The notes: generated from the letters alone by a model not told the origin. A stretch of 64,000 bases of DNA from Pirellulales bacterium (GCA_022844125.1 JALHMI010000016.1:62001-126000), one strand, 5' to 3'. Counted from the first letter of the stretch, positions 55,131-64,000 are shown. Numbers and translations: made by a program.

Positions 55131-55631
55131 TCAGACCCGCATCGCTCCGCTCACCGGCGGCTTCCATGAAAGCCGATTCTGCTCGGCCAGCAGCGCGTCG
55201 ATCCGCGCCAGAATCTCCACCGGGTAGGGCGTCGTCTTTCGCGCCGCCAGGTCGACCAGCGCGTTGACGCATTCGAAGTGGGCCGCCACCTTGCCGGTCG
55301 ACTCGTTGATCATGAACATCAGGTAGTGGATCATCTTCGCCGACCGCGCCACGATTCGGGCGTAAACCGAAACCTGGCTGCCAGCCAGCACCTCGTTCAG
55401 AAACCAGGTATGGTGTTCCAAGTCCATCGTCCCCGTGCCGCTCGCGCGGCGGAACTCGCGCGTCAGGCCGATTTGATCGTGCAGCGTGTCCCCCGCGTCG
55501 TCGAACAGCGCCACGTACCAGCGCATGTTCATGTGATTGTTCAGGTCCAGATACTCCTGGGGAATCGTGCGGCGCAGGCACACCGGCCGCAACGCAGCAA
55601 TGTCCTGGACCGCGATACTCTCAGGTTTCAT
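55131..55631 (-). CDS. Acyl-CoA thioesterase, hotdog fold
   Basis: A 166-residue protein of the 4-hydroxybenzoyl-CoA thioesterase-like family. The motif PQEYLDLNNHMNMRWYVALFDDAGD contains the conserved D-x-N-x-H-type active-site area, and the rest shows the strand/helix rhythm of a hotdog domain, with VSVYARIVARSAKMIHYLMFMIN. The last 15 residues are encoded by a 42-bp sequence repeated at 52116-52157. That may mean a repeat inserted into the 3' end and changed the tail. Substrate unknown. Confidence 0.82.
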   Translation of the reverse strand: MKPESIAVQDIAALRPVCLRRTIPQEYLDLNNHMNMRWYVALFDDAGDTLHDQIGLTREFRRASGTGTMDLEHHTWFLNEVLAGSQVSVYARIVARSAKMIHYLMFMINESTGKVAAHFECVNALVDLAARKTTPYPVEILARIDALLAEQNRLSWKPPVSGAMRV

Positions 55632-55839
55632 GTCACCCGCTCCCTTAACTATGTGAGTTTCATTGACCGGGCACTTCCAGGCGCGATCTTACCTTGCAAC
55701 CTCGGGAGCTGCACGGCCAGCAGCCTTGTTGGCCGGCTACCCCTTCGATGTAGACGATGGCACTGCTAGAATGTCCGCCATCTGTCTCCGGGCCGGGGCT
55801 GCGTCGGAGAGATCCCTCTCGTTTCTGGGCTGACCTATC

Positions 55840-58146
55840 GTGATCTTTGCCTGGCTGTCCGAATGGTTTGGTCGGCGCCGCCCTCTGGTCGCACTCTTCA
55901 TTGTGGCAATGACCGTCTGGGCGCTGGCGGGCACGCGTCGGCTGCAGTTCGACGATGTGCCGCGAAGCGTCTTCCAAAGCGACTCGGAAGAGTTCGTCTG
56001 GCTCAACCGCCTGTTTGCGGATTTCGGCTCCGACGACAACGACTGCCTGATCGTCGTCGAGTCCAGCGAGCTGTTCACGCCGCGCGGCGTGGCCGCGATT
56101 GGCGAACTGGTGCGCGGCGTGCGTTCCATCCCGGGCATCGACAGCGTCCGCAGCCTGGCCGACGTCGCCGTGTTTTCGCCGGAGCGGCCGGCGCATTCGC
56201 TGCTCCCCTCCGCCGGCGCCGCGCCCGAAGCTTACACGCAGGCCCAGCGCGAGGCGCTCGCCAACCCGCTGCTGGTCGGCCAGGTCCTGTCTGCCGACGC
56301 ACAAACGACGCTGGTCCTGGCCCGGCTGCAAGGCGACTCGATCTCGGTCAACCAGGTCGACGCCGTGCTGACCCCGCTCCGTGCGCAAATTCACAACGCC
56401 CAGTCGCAACTGCCGGGTAGCCGGATCAGGCTCACCGGCGTGCCTCCCATCCGCGCCGAAATCTTCGCCGCGGTGAAGCGCGACGGGCGACGTTTCGTGC
56501 TCATCGGCGTGGTGCTGGCCATCGCCATGGCTGCGCTGCTGTTTCGCCGCTTCTGGGCCGTGGTCATCGTCGCCGGAGCGCCCCTCACCTCCGCCCTCTG
56601 GTTGATGGGCGCGATGGGCTGGTTCGGCGCAAAGCTAAACGTCATCAACACGATCCTCCCCACGCTGGTAATGGTGGTCGGCTTCACCGACGCGGTGCAC
56701 CTGATGGTCGACATCCGGCATTCGATCGGCTGCGGCATTCCGCCACTCACCGCCGCGAAGCTCGCCGTCCGCCACCTCGGACCCGCCTGCTTCATGACCT
56801 CGTTCACCACCGCGGTCGGCTTCTTTTCGCTCGTCGTGGCCGACGTTGGCGTGATCTCGCGATTCGGCGTGCAGTGCGCTGCCGGCGCGGCGTTGGCGTT
56901 CATCGGCGTGATGACGATCGTCCCGCTGCTCAGCAGTTCGCGCATCGGCGGCCGCCTGCAAGTCCCCTCGGGCTTCGATCCGCTCGACTGGCACGTTGGC
57001 CAAAGCACGAAGTTCATCGATTGGATTCTCGATCGCCCACGCCTGATTACCACGCTCGGAATCACGCTGACCGTCATCCTCGCGCTGTCCTGCCTGCGGT
57101 TGTATCCCGATCATCACCTGACCGAGTCGATACCCGACTCGAACGAGTCGGTGCAGGCGGCGCGACATCTGAACGAAGCCCTCGGCGGCACGATGTCCGT
57201 CTTCGTGCTCGTGGAGTGGGACGAGCGGCTCTCGCTCGAGTCGCCCGAAGTACTCCGTGCGCTCGTCGACGCGCAGTCGCGGCTGCGCGAGATTCCCGAA
57301 GTTCACTATCCGCTCTCGCTCGTGGATCTGCTCTCGACATTGCCAAGCGGGGGCGACCTGCAAGCGAAGCTCCGGCTGCTGCCGCTGGTGCCCGCGGATG
57401 TCTCGCGGCGGTTCGTCCGAGCGGACAATCGCCGGGCCATGATCTCGCTGCGATTGGACGACCGCGGAACCGCCGCCCACCAATCCACGTTCGCCGCGCT
57501 CGAGACGGCGCTGGCTGCACTCCAGCAGCAGCACCCCGGCGTCGAGCTCAAGCTGACCGGCACGGCGGTGGTCGCTTCGCGGAACATCCTCTTGATGATC
57601 CGCGACCTGGTCGAAAGCCTGGCCATGGCCAGCGTGATCATCTTTGTCAGCATGGCAATCCTGTTTCGCTCGCTCCGGCTGGGATTGATCGCCATCCTGC
57701 CCAACACGTTTCCGCTCGCCGTCGCGGGAACCGTGCTCTGGGCGACCGGAAACTACCTGCAACTGACCAGTGTGCTCGTGTTCAGCGTCAGCCTGGGCAT
57801 CGCCGTCGACGACACGATTCACTTCGTCAATCGTTTCCAGCGCGAAATGGAAGTCGACGGCAATGTGCGCGCCTCGATCGAACGGGCCTTCGCCGCGGTC
57901 GGCGCAGCGCTCATCTCAACCAGCCTGATCCTGATCGTCGGTTTCGGCAGCGTGTTCCTCAGCGAGATGCCGCCCAGCCGCCTGTTCGCGATGCTCACGG
58001 TCACCTCCGTTACGGCGGCCCTCGTCGGAGACCTCGTGATCCTGCCGGCCATGCTCATGTGGTTCGTCCCCAATCGAGTTCCCGCTAGCGCTCCAGTGGC
58101 TCATCATCCGCCGCAGGTGGCGCAGCTGGGGATTCCGGACGTCTGA
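55840..58146 (+). CDS. MMPL/RND-family exporter
   Basis: A 768-residue membrane protein with the two-fold RND layout. Each half has one membrane helix, a large outer loop, then five helices. In the first half, FTDAVHLMVDIRHSI and FMTSFTTAVGFFSLVVADVGVISRFG are visible; in the second, LGIAVDDTIHFVNRFQREM and ALISTSLILIVGFGSVFLSEMPPSR. The conserved D in VDDTIHF is the usual proton-relay position. The start is GTG at 55840, since no ATG fits the first helix. It may export lipids or hydrophobic compounds; no partner is nearby. Confidence 0.88.
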   Translation: MIFAWLSEWFGRRRPLVALFIVAMTVWALAGTRRLQFDDVPRSVFQSDSEEFVWLNRLFADFGSDDNDCLIVVESSELFTPRGVAAIGELVRGVRSIPGIDSVRSLADVAVFSPERPAHSLLPSAGAAPEAYTQAQREALANPLLVGQVLSADAQTTLVLARLQGDSISVNQVDAVLTPLRAQIHNAQSQLPGSRIRLTGVPPIRAEIFAAVKRDGRRFVLIGVVLAIAMAALLFRRFWAVVIVAGAPLTSALWLMGAMGWFGAKLNVINTILPTLVMVVGFTDAVHLMVDIRHSIGCGIPPLTAAKLAVRHLGPACFMTSFTTAVGFFSLVVADVGVISRFGVQCAAGAALAFIGVMTIVPLLSSSRIGGRLQVPSGFDPLDWHVGQSTKFIDWILDRPRLITTLGITLTVILALSCLRLYPDHHLTESIPDSNESVQAARHLNEALGGTMSVFVLVEWDERLSLESPEVLRALVDAQSRLREIPEVHYPLSLVDLLSTLPSGGDLQAKLRLLPLVPADVSRRFVRADNRRAMISLRLDDRGTAAHQSTFAALETALAALQQQHPGVELKLTGTAVVASRNILLMIRDLVESLAMASVIIFVSMAILFRSLRLGLIAILPNTFPLAVAGTVLWATGNYLQLTSVLVFSVSLGIAVDDTIHFVNRFQREMEVDGNVRASIERAFAAVGAALISTSLILIVGFGSVFLSEMPPSRLFAMLTVTSVTAALVGDLVILPAMLMWFVPNRVPASAPVAHHPPQVAQLGIPDV

Positions 58147-58287
58147 GTCGTGGTGACTCTTCGCTTCCGAGCTGCCATCCGTGGCTGTGCTCAGCTCACC
58201 GATGCCGTTTCCGGCTCGATGGTCGCCCGACGCGTGCGCGAGGAAATTCACGGGGCGCCATGAGTAGCAGCGGCGACTGCGGCATTG

Positions 58288-58893
58288 CTAATCACCCTTC
58301 AACTGCCGAAGTTCGGCTTCGAGCTCAGTAATGCGGACCTGCAACTTCTCAATCACCGGGGCAACCTGCCTCTGCGAAAACCGCTTATGGATGTGCTGCG
58401 GGCAATTCACATCCCAAGCCTCGATCTCGAACAGCATGGCCCGCTCAACCTTCCCTGAATAGGACGCATCACGAAGCCGGTCGAGCAACAGGGGATCGCT
58501 TTCGACCACTCGCAGCGTTCCCCAGAGCTTGATGCGACGGCTGTGGGCGTAATCCATGAGGAAGATAAACGCCTGGGGGTTCTCCGACATATTACCGAGC
58601 GTGATGTACTGGCGATTGCCGCCGAAGTCGGCGAAGCCCAGAGTTTTTTCGTCAACCTTTTTGAGGAAGCCAGGGGTACCGCCTCGGTACTGGATGTATG
58701 GCTGCCCCTCAACGTTCGCCGTTCCCAGGTAGAACATATCCAGATCGGCCAAAAACGCTTCGAGTTCCGGGGTCACTCTCGTTTCCCAGCTTCCTCCCGT
58801 CTCCATGCGGGCGTAGCTGGCGCGAGAGCCTTTTTCGGCCTGAAGTGCCTTCACTGCCGGAGTAAAGGCGATGTCACTGGAAAATTGACGCAT
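58288..58893 (-). CDS. Pyridoxamine 5'-phosphate oxidase-like flavin-binding protein
   Basis: A 201-residue split-barrel (PPOX) protein. The core is FYLGTANVEGQPYIQYRGG, LGFADFGGNRQYITLGN and AFIFLMDYAHSRRIKLWGTLRVV. The last 35 residues (VAPVIEKLQVRITELEAEL) are a short coiled coil, useful for dimerising. Such proteins often bind FMN or F420. It is upstream-separated from the NTF2-like gene by the 17-bp repeat array. A role in detoxification is inferred from the neighbours. It could be transcribed separately. Confidence 0.85.
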   Translation of the reverse strand: MRQFSSDIAFTPAVKALQAEKGSRASYARMETGGSWETRVTPELEAFLADLDMFYLGTANVEGQPYIQYRGGTPGFLKKVDEKTLGFADFGGNRQYITLGNMSENPQAFIFLMDYAHSRRIKLWGTLRVVESDPLLLDRLRDASYSGKVERAMLFEIEAWDVNCPQHIHKRFSQRQVAPVIEKLQVRITELEAELRQLKGD

Positions 58894-58940
58894 CGCAGGG
58901 GCCTTTGTTGCTTGGTGATTCGGGGCGAGGACCGCTTACC

Positions 58941-59241
58941 GAATGACATGGTTTACCGAATGACATGGTTTACCGAATGACATGGCTTACCGAATGACAT
59001 GGTTTACCGAATGACATGGTTTACCGAATGACATGGTTTACCGAATGACATGGCTTACCGAATGACATGGTTTACCGAATGACATGGTTTACCGAATGAC
59101 ATGGTTTACCGAATGACATGGTTTACCGAATGACATGGTTTACCGAATGACATGGTTTACCGAATGACATGGTTTACCGAATGACATGGTTTACCGAATG
59201 ACATGGTTTACCGAATGACATGGTTTACCGAATGACATGGT
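58941..59241. repeat. Array of 18 copies of a 17-bp tandem repeat
   Basis: The unit is GAATGACATGGTTTACC. It begins at 58941 and repeats at an exact 17-bp spacing up to 59230, where the last copy is partial (GAATGACATGGT). Two units carry C in place of the second T (GGCTTACC); the others are identical. The lead-in at 58935 is also CTTACC. The array ends about 10 bp before the NTF2-like stop at 59251 and lies about 50 bp upstream of the PPOX-like start. The unit is not a multiple of three and the frames hit stops. Confidence 0.95.
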
Positions 59242-59250
59242 GCGCTGTTT

Positions 59251-59712
59251 TCAGCGAACGGTGGGAATTCCCGCGTCGTCCGCAGGTCGTGGCCCCGGAG
59301 CGGGCCAGTGAAATTTGCGTTCGTCGACGTGGATCGCCACGTCGTTGATGCTCGCTTCCCGCCGCCGCATCAGACCCTCGTCGTCAAACTCCCAGAGTTC
59401 ATTACCGTAGGCCCGAAACCACTGCTTGTGGACATCGTGGTATTCGTACTGGAATCGGACGGCGATTCGATTTTCTGTGAAACTCCACAATGACTTGGTG
59501 AGGCGGTAGTCGAGTTCGCGTTCCCATTTGGTTGTCAGAAACTCTCGAATCTGATCGCGACCACGCAGAAACCGGTCCCGATTGCGCCATTCCGAATCTT
59601 CGGAATAAGCCATCGACACTCGCTGCGGATCGCGACTGTTCCACGCATCTTCAGCAGCTCGGACCTTGGCCGTCGCGGTCTCCAAGGTAAATGGTGGCCG
59701 AATGATCCTCAT
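59251..59712 (-). CDS. NTF2-like (SnoaL/DUF1348) protein
   Basis: A 153-residue protein matching DUF1348. It has [30 protein letters not shown] near the N-terminus, [21 protein letters not shown], and [31 protein letters not shown], the usual family motifs. ATG 59712 is the true start; an in-frame extension to 60054 overlaps the next gene and is not family-like. The fold forms a small cone-shaped pocket, and several members are enzymes, but the substrate of this family is not established. It is likely cotranscribed with the AhpD-like gene 52 bp upstream. Confidence 0.88.
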   Translation of the reverse strand: MRIIRPPFTLETATAKVRAAEDAWNSRDPQRVSMAYSEDSEWRNRDRFLRGRDQIREFLTTKWERELDYRLTKSLWSFTENRIAVRFQYEYHDVHKQWFRAYGNELWEFDDEGLMRRREASINDVAIHVDERKFHWPAPGPRPADDAGIPTVR

Positions 59713-59764
59713 GGCAGTTTCCTTGTAATCAGTTGCGATCGAAGCCGACCGGATGCCTGTGTGA

Positions 59765-60349
59765 TTAATGGGCGGAGCAAGCTTCCGTGCCGCACGTCGA
59801 AGTCGCGCAGGCTTCAACCGGTTCGACCTTGGGAATATCGAGATCCGTATCGGCCACGTTGTTGAGAAAGTTGGTAAAGCAGCCGAGCACCACGCTGGCG
59901 ACGATCTCGACGATGTCGGCATCGCCAAAACCAGCATCCCGTACGGCGGTGAGTTGTTGGTTACTGACCTTGCCTCGGCTTTCCAGCACGTCGCTGGCGA
60001 ACGCCAGAGCCGCTTTGGTACGGCGGTCGCCCGAGTTGCCGGTTCGACCTGCAAGAATGTCGTCGGCAGTCAACCCTGCCGAAGGAGCCACGGCACTCAG
60101 GATCGACGTGCAGTAACTACAGGAATTCGTTTCGCTGGTCGTGAGCTTCAACTGGTTGTGTAGCTTTATGCCGATTCGGGCTCCACCCATTGCCGTGCTG
60201 AAGGCAAGGAAGCTGTCGAGCACCGCGGGCGAGTTCGCCATCACCCTGGCCGTGTTGGGAATCATGCCGAAGGCCTGCTGCACCGTGTCGAACAGTTCTT
60301 TTGTGCGACCCGTGGCGACTTGCGGATTGACGGAATTGAGGCGTTGCAT
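59765..60349 (-). CDS. AhpD/carboxymuconolactone decarboxylase-like protein, variant active site
   Basis: A 194-residue protein of the AhpD-like family. The family redox motif is normally CxxCxxxH; here it reads CSYCTSIL, keeping both cysteines but lacking the His. The C-terminus is Cys-rich ([14 protein letters not shown]). The N-terminal half has [21 protein letters not shown], as in its paralog at 61517. The absent His suggests altered chemistry, perhaps a non-peroxidatic role. It lies in the same-direction row behind the hydrolase gene. Confidence 0.82.
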   Translation of the reverse strand: MQRLNSVNPQVATGRTKELFDTVQQAFGMIPNTARVMANSPAVLDSFLAFSTAMGGARIGIKLHNQLKLTTSETNSCSYCTSILSAVAPSAGLTADDILAGRTGNSGDRRTKAALAFASDVLESRGKVSNQQLTAVRDAGFGDADIVEIVASVVLGCFTNFLNNVADTDLDIPKVEPVEACATSTCGTEACSAH

Positions 60350-60478
60350 GGATCTTCTCCAGAGTCATTCAGGGACATTTGAGTGTGCCGCGCCGAGCAA
60401 CCGGCTCGGCACAGCGTTTCCAGATTCAGAGGGCACAGACAGCGGGGTATGGTGCGGTTGCAAATGATCTTGCCGGGA

Positions 60479-61444
60479 TTACCTGGCAGGTTGCTTGCCG
60501 AGGAAATCACGGATCAGCGTCGTGATTTCCACTCCGTCTTCTTCGAGGGCAAAATGCCCTGTATCGAGCAGATGAAACTCCAGACTCTTCAGGTCACGCT
60601 TGTACGGAAACGCACCGGCGGCAGGAAAGATCGGGTCGTTCTGACCCCAGACGATCAGCGTGGGCGGCTGATGCTTGCGGAGATACGCCTGCCACTGGGG
60701 GTACAACGGCGGATTGCTGCCATAGCTGAAAAACAGCGCCAGTTGGATCTCCTGATTACCGGGGCGATCCAGCAGCGGTTGCACATGCCCCCAAGTGTCG
60801 GGACTGATGGTTTCCACGTTGCGGACGCCAGAGGTGTACTGCCATTTCGTCGCGTCCAAGGTCAGCAGAGAACGCAGCCCGTCGCCCTTTTCTTTGCTGC
60901 GGTCACCCCAGTAGGCCTTGATGGGTTTCCAGAAGTCGTTGTCGAGCCCTTCGTCATAGGCGTTGCCGTTCTGCACGATCAGCGATCGAACTCGTTCTGG
61001 GTGTTTCACGGCGAGACGAAACCCCACCGGAGCGCCGTAGTCCATCAGATAGATCGAATAGTCTGTCAGTCCGACCTTCTCGGTGAACTTCTCGATCACG
61101 TTCGCCAGGTTGTCGAAGGTATAGTCGAATTCATCGACCGAGGGAGCCGAACTATTGCCGAAGCCAGGGTAATCCGGTGCGACAACGTGATACTTGTCCG
61201 CCAACGCCGGAATCAGATTCCGAAACATGTGAGACGAAGTAGGAAAGCCGTGCAGCAGTAGCAAGGTCGGTGCATCCTTGCGACCGGCCTCCCGGTAGAA
61301 CATATCGAGGTTGTCGATCTTGATCGTACGGTGCAGCACTTGCGTCGGCGGCGATGACTGCGCCTCATCGGCGTTAGCGGACAAGCCATACGCAATGATG
61401 GTGGGAAGCGTCATCGCAACGACGGTTTTTAGGAATAGATTCAT
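60479..61444 (-). CDS. Exported alpha/beta-hydrolase, haloalkane-dehalogenase/epoxide-hydrolase type
   Basis: A 321-residue protein. The signal peptide is [25 protein letters not shown]-like (first 25 residues). Motifs are [20 protein letters not shown] (HG oxyanion), [12 protein letters not shown], and [12 protein letters not shown], where Asp takes the nucleophile place, as in dehalogenases and epoxide hydrolases. Near the end is [11 protein letters not shown] with the catalytic His. It is between the two AhpD-like genes. A hydrolytic detoxifying role is plausible; the substrate is not known. Confidence 0.85.
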   Translation of the reverse strand: MNLFLKTVVAMTLPTIIAYGLSANADEAQSSPPTQVLHRTIKIDNLDMFYREAGRKDAPTLLLLHGFPTSSHMFRNLIPALADKYHVVAPDYPGFGNSSAPSVDEFDYTFDNLANVIEKFTEKVGLTDYSIYLMDYGAPVGFRLAVKHPERVRSLIVQNGNAYDEGLDNDFWKPIKAYWGDRSKEKGDGLRSLLTLDATKWQYTSGVRNVETISPDTWGHVQPLLDRPGNQEIQLALFFSYGSNPPLYPQWQAYLRKHQPPTLIVWGQNDPIFPAAGAFPYKRDLKSLEFHLLDTGHFALEEDGVEITTLIRDFLGKQPAR

Positions 61445-61516
61445 GGATTCACTCTGCAGGGGTAAAATTGGTGTTCTGCATGAAGCGATGCTCAGCAGAC
61501 GATGCGGTGAAAGTGC

Positions 61517-62104
61517 TTAGCGAGTCTCATCACAGCCAGGGATCGTTGCACACACGTCATGGTGGTCGACGAGTGGTTCGGCCTTGGGGAAGTCAATGTC
61601 CGTCTCGGCAACATGATTGAAGTAGTTGGTGAAGATATTGAGCGCGACATTGGCCACGACTTCGGCGATCGCGGCATCATCCAAACCTGCGACGCGCGCA
61701 TCCGCCAGCTCCGCATCGGTCACTCGCCCCTGTTTCGTCAACACCAGCCCGGCAAGCTGAACAATCGCGGCGGACTTCGATTCGACGGATGTCCCACGGC
61801 GGCTATCCAGAATCTGATCTGCCGTCAGTCCGACCATCTTGCCGATTGTCGAATGTGCGGCGAGACAATACTCACAGCCGTTTGCCTGCCCCACAGCCAG
61901 CGCGATCCGCTCGCGATCTTTGGCCGACAACGCACCCTTGCCCAACGCGCCGCTGAGCGAGAGATACCCGTCGAGGACCGCTGGAGCGTTGGCCATCGCG
62001 CGGGTCATGTTGGGAACCAGTCCCAGCTTGCCCTTCACGGCATCGAGCAACTCCTTGGCTTTCCCAGTAGCTGACTCAGGAACGATTTGGTGGATGCGTG
62101 ACAT
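61517..62104 (-). CDS. AhpD-like alkylhydroperoxidase/carboxymuconolactone decarboxylase family protein
   Basis: A 195-residue paralog of the protein at 59765 with an intact CEYCLAAH motif (CxxCxxxH). The N-terminal half has LGLVPNMTRAMANAPAVLDGYLSLS; the C-terminus is FTNYFNHVAETDIDFPKAEP then HHDVCATIPGC. The intact motif suggests peroxidase activity of the AhpD type. It is the first gene of the minus-strand row and faces the sigma-54 regulator across 229 bp. ATG 62104 is preferred; the track of codons before it adds two residues only. Confidence 0.88.
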   Translation of the reverse strand: MSRIHQIVPESATGKAKELLDAVKGKLGLVPNMTRAMANAPAVLDGYLSLSGALGKGALSAKDRERIALAVGQANGCEYCLAAHSTIGKMVGLTADQILDSRRGTSVESKSAAIVQLAGLVLTKQGRVTDAELADARVAGLDDAAIAEVVANVALNIFTNYFNHVAETDIDFPKAEPLVDHHDVCATIPGCDETR

Positions 62105-62184
62105 GTGCAAAACCTTTCGAGTGCGGAACCAGATAGAACCTCTTTTGCCAGCCGAGGAGTTCAGCCGGCGACGGCTTAATACAA

Positions 62185-62200
62185 ATCACTTTCCGTGCCA
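62185..62200 (-). promoter_or_regulatory. Candidate sigma-54 (-24/-12) promoter
   Basis: On the minus strand the sequence is TGGCAC-GGAAA-GTGAT. The -24 part is perfect; the -12 part differs from the consensus TTGCW at two positions. It is upstream of the AhpD-like gene at 62104, with a leader of about 70 nt. The divergent regulator is of the sigma-54 activator class, which makes the site more credible. It is a pattern match by eye. Confidence 0.5.
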
Positions 62201-62288
62201 CACTCGCGTGTTCGTCGCAAGTCATTACTGGAATTAGGATTACGTAGAAAAAGCTAGATCGAGAGGGACGACGAAATATCGGTGAAAC

Positions 62289-62300
62289 ACGATTTATCGT
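62289..62300. promoter_or_regulatory. Perfect short palindrome, possible activator site
   Basis: ACGAT-TT-ATCGT lies about 90 bp upstream of the candidate -24 box on the minus strand and 34 bp before the regulator's ATG. Sigma-54 activators bind such upstream sites. Only one copy is perfect. Confidence 0.35.
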
Positions 62301-62333
62301 TGTTGATTTACGAAGATTCGTCACAATTGCCGC

Positions 62334-63947
62334 ATGGTAAACCAACCTCTAAGTTCCGGGATTATCGGTGACCCAAAACGGCTTCTCCTCGAACTCGCGT
62401 CGCTGCACCAATTCACGGAACTACTTCCGCTAGCGGCTCAGCGACTGTCGGAAGCGTCCTCCGTGGCGCTCGTTCGGATTTGGCTCACACTGCCCCCTCT
62501 GCCGAACGATTGTTCGGCCTGCCGTTTGGCGAGTGAGTGCTCCAACCGAGAACGCTGCCTGCATCTGGTGGCAAGTTCCGGCCGATCGGTCGCCGACACG
62601 CATGCGAATTGGCAACGACTCGATGGAACATTCCGTCGTTTTCCCATCGGCGTGCGAAAGGTCGGGCAAATCGCTGCCACGGGACAGTCGCTCGAAGTCG
62701 CGAACGTGGAACAGGACCAGGTTTGGGTTGCCGCGCCGGACTGGATCGCGGCCGAGCGCATCACGTCGTTCGTCGGTCATCCCTTAATCCACCGAGGGGA
62801 AGTGCTGGGCGTGCTTGGTCTCTTCGCCCGCGAACGGCCGAGCGTCTCCTGCTTCGAGTGGCTGCGGATGATTGCCGATCATCTTGCGGCCGCCATCGCG
62901 AGTGCCCGAGCGGTGGAAGAGATCAATTCGCTGAGGAAGCGGCTCGAACAGGAAAACGAGTATCTTCGCGAAGAAGTGCAGCAGGCGGCGGTGTTTGGCG
63001 ACTTGATCGGACAGGCTCCGGCGCTACAAGCGGTGACTCATCAGATCGAACTCGTGGCGCCAACCAACGCCGCAGTTTTGATCCTCGGCGAGAGTGGCAC
63101 CGGCAAGGAAGTCGTCGCCCGTGAAATTCACCGTCACAGTCGTCGAGCAGAGCGACCATTGATCAAAGTCAATTGCGCGGCCATCCCGCGTGAACTCTAC
63201 GAGAGCGAATTCTTCGGACACGCCAGAGGTGCGTTCACCGGCGCGCTGCGTGATCGAGCCGGCAGGTTCGAACTGGCCGACGGCGGCACATTATTCCTCG
63301 ATGAGATTGGCGAGATCCCGCTGGACCTTCAGGCCAAGCTGTTGCGAGTTCTTCAGGAAGGGGAAATCGAACGCGTCGGCGAAGAGCGAACTCGGCGGAT
63401 CGACGTGCGCGTGATCGCCGCTACCAATCGAAATCTGCGCGCAGAATCCGAAGCCGGTCGCTTCCGGCAGGACTTGTTCTATCGACTGAGCGTGTTTCCG
63501 ATGGAACTGCCGCCGCTGCGGAAACGAGCCGAAGACATTCCGCTGCTGGCCGAACATTTTCTCAACCGCCTCGCGCGAAAGCTTGGACGGCCAAGGCTCC
63601 GCCTGACGCTGGCCAACGTGCAGGAGCTGCAAGGCTACGACTGGCCGGGCAACGTCCGCGAACTGCAGCACGTGCTGGAACGAGCCTGCATCGTTGCTGC
63701 CGACGGACGCCTGCGATTCGATTTCCATGAGGCCCCGTCGAAGCAGCGAACGCAGCCGCTGGAATCAAACTCAACCAGGCACATCCTAACCGACACGGAA
63801 CTGCGTGCCTTCGAGGCCAACAACATCAAAGCCGCCCTGGCCGAATGCCACGGCAAAGTCTATGGCTCCCATGGCGCAGCAGCACGACTTGGAATGAAAC
63901 CCACAACTCTCAACTCTCGAATCAAAGCTCTTGGGATCAAAGCTTGA
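62334..63947 (+). CDS. Sigma-54-dependent transcriptional activator with GAF domain
   Basis: A 537-residue regulator. Residues 1-190 form a GAF domain with a Cys cluster ([19 protein letters not shown]) that could bind metal or sense redox state. A short coiled linker follows, then the AAA+ domain from about 215: [15 protein letters not shown] (Walker A), [21 protein letters not shown] (the GAFTGA loop touching sigma-54), and [17 protein letters not shown] (Walker B). A C-terminal Fis-type helix-turn-helix ([24 protein letters not shown]) binds DNA. It is divergent from the AhpD/hydrolase row and very probably its activator. Confidence 0.93.
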   Translation: MVNQPLSSGIIGDPKRLLLELASLHQFTELLPLAAQRLSEASSVALVRIWLTLPPLPNDCSACRLASECSNRERCLHLVASSGRSVADTHANWQRLDGTFRRFPIGVRKVGQIAATGQSLEVANVEQDQVWVAAPDWIAAERITSFVGHPLIHRGEVLGVLGLFARERPSVSCFEWLRMIADHLAAAIASARAVEEINSLRKRLEQENEYLREEVQQAAVFGDLIGQAPALQAVTHQIELVAPTNAAVLILGESGTGKEVVAREIHRHSRRAERPLIKVNCAAIPRELYESEFFGHARGAFTGALRDRAGRFELADGGTLFLDEIGEIPLDLQAKLLRVLQEGEIERVGEERTRRIDVRVIAATNRNLRAESEAGRFRQDLFYRLSVFPMELPPLRKRAEDIPLLAEHFLNRLARKLGRPRLRLTLANVQELQGYDWPGNVRELQHVLERACIVAADGRLRFDFHEAPSKQRTQPLESNSTRHILTDTELRAFEANNIKAALAECHGKVYGSHGAAARLGMKPTTLNSRIKALGIKA

Positions 63948-64000
63948 CCGCCGGGTGCAAGAGTCCTGCCCTAATCACTCGGGTGGGCGTGACCTGAGCT

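Noticed and set aside
56635-57822. Open frame on the minus strand (395 codons)
   Set aside because: It is antisense to the MMPL exporter; Arg/Gln/Glu/His-rich shadow.
58941-59241. CRISPR array
   Set aside because: There are no spacers: the 17-bp unit repeats head to tail without unique sequence, and no cas gene is nearby.
58941-59241. Replication-origin iterons
   Set aside because: The spacing is iteron-like, but no replication initiator gene or AT-rich region is next to it.
59713-60054. N-terminal extension of the NTF2-like protein
   Set aside because: It runs opposite in frame to the AhpD-like gene and is low in family character; DUF1348 proteins begin near 59712.

Overview
The window looks like a chromosomal segment of a GC-rich planctomycete, most likely of the Pirellula/Planctomycetia type. 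The pointers are a DUF1559-family exported protein, giant exported proteins whose N-termini carry an LExRxLLS-like motif, PEP-CTERM tails, FG-GAP, Calx-beta and ELWxxDGT repeats, ECF sigma factors encoded beside a membrane Ser/Thr kinase, and cytochrome b fused to cytochrome c. This is inference from gene content; no rRNA or tRNA gene was seen to anchor the taxonomy.

Positions 1-31,000 are mostly housekeeping. In order: a truncated S9 peptidase lipoprotein, ComEC, a small toxin-antitoxin pair, glutamate dehydrogenase, threonine aldolase, hisD-hisC-hisB, PPi-type phosphofructokinase, an M24 peptidase-accB-accC cluster, larB-nnrD, an EAL protein, Ppx/GppA, ribF, a DHH phosphoesterase, a two-gene Rieske/cytochrome b-c complex, a MoxR/VWA pair, a DUF1559 protein and an unknown exported protein. 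Short hairpin repeats lie in several gaps.

Positions 31,000-39,700 hold regulators and membrane proteins: an ECF sigma factor with an overlapping membrane-anchored partner, a REP-like repeat patch, an esterase, a large membrane protein, an FMN-dependent alpha-hydroxy-acid oxidase, and a second ECF sigma factor followed by an unusual Ser/Thr kinase whose kinase domain is C-terminal to its membrane segments.

Positions 39,900-52,300 are the most distinctive part. A PEP-CTERM beta-propeller protein is followed by two copies of the same arrangement: a large LExRxLLS exported repeat protein, then a DUF4915/TIGR03032 protein 15-32 bp downstream. The second large protein (1879 aa) joins a PhoPQ-related alpha/beta-hydrolase domain to 17 ELWxxDGT repeats. 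After the second copy lies about 500 bp of decayed gene tails: a third DUF4915 C-terminus, a SUMF1/PEP-CTERM remnant, a piece matching a thioesterase 3' end, and a piece matching the oxidase C-terminus.

Positions 52,500-58,150 encode a stress-type glycine-zipper protein, a ferric-reductase-like flavoprotein with a 30-aa one-helix protein behind it, two small hydrophilic proteins, a thioesterase and an RND/MMPL exporter. Positions 58,288-63,947 form a likely sigma-54-controlled detoxification locus: a GAF-AAA+-Fis regulator is divergent from two AhpD-like proteins, an alpha/beta hydrolase, an NTF2-like protein and a PPOX-fold protein. Within it lies a clean array of 18 copies of a 17-bp repeat.
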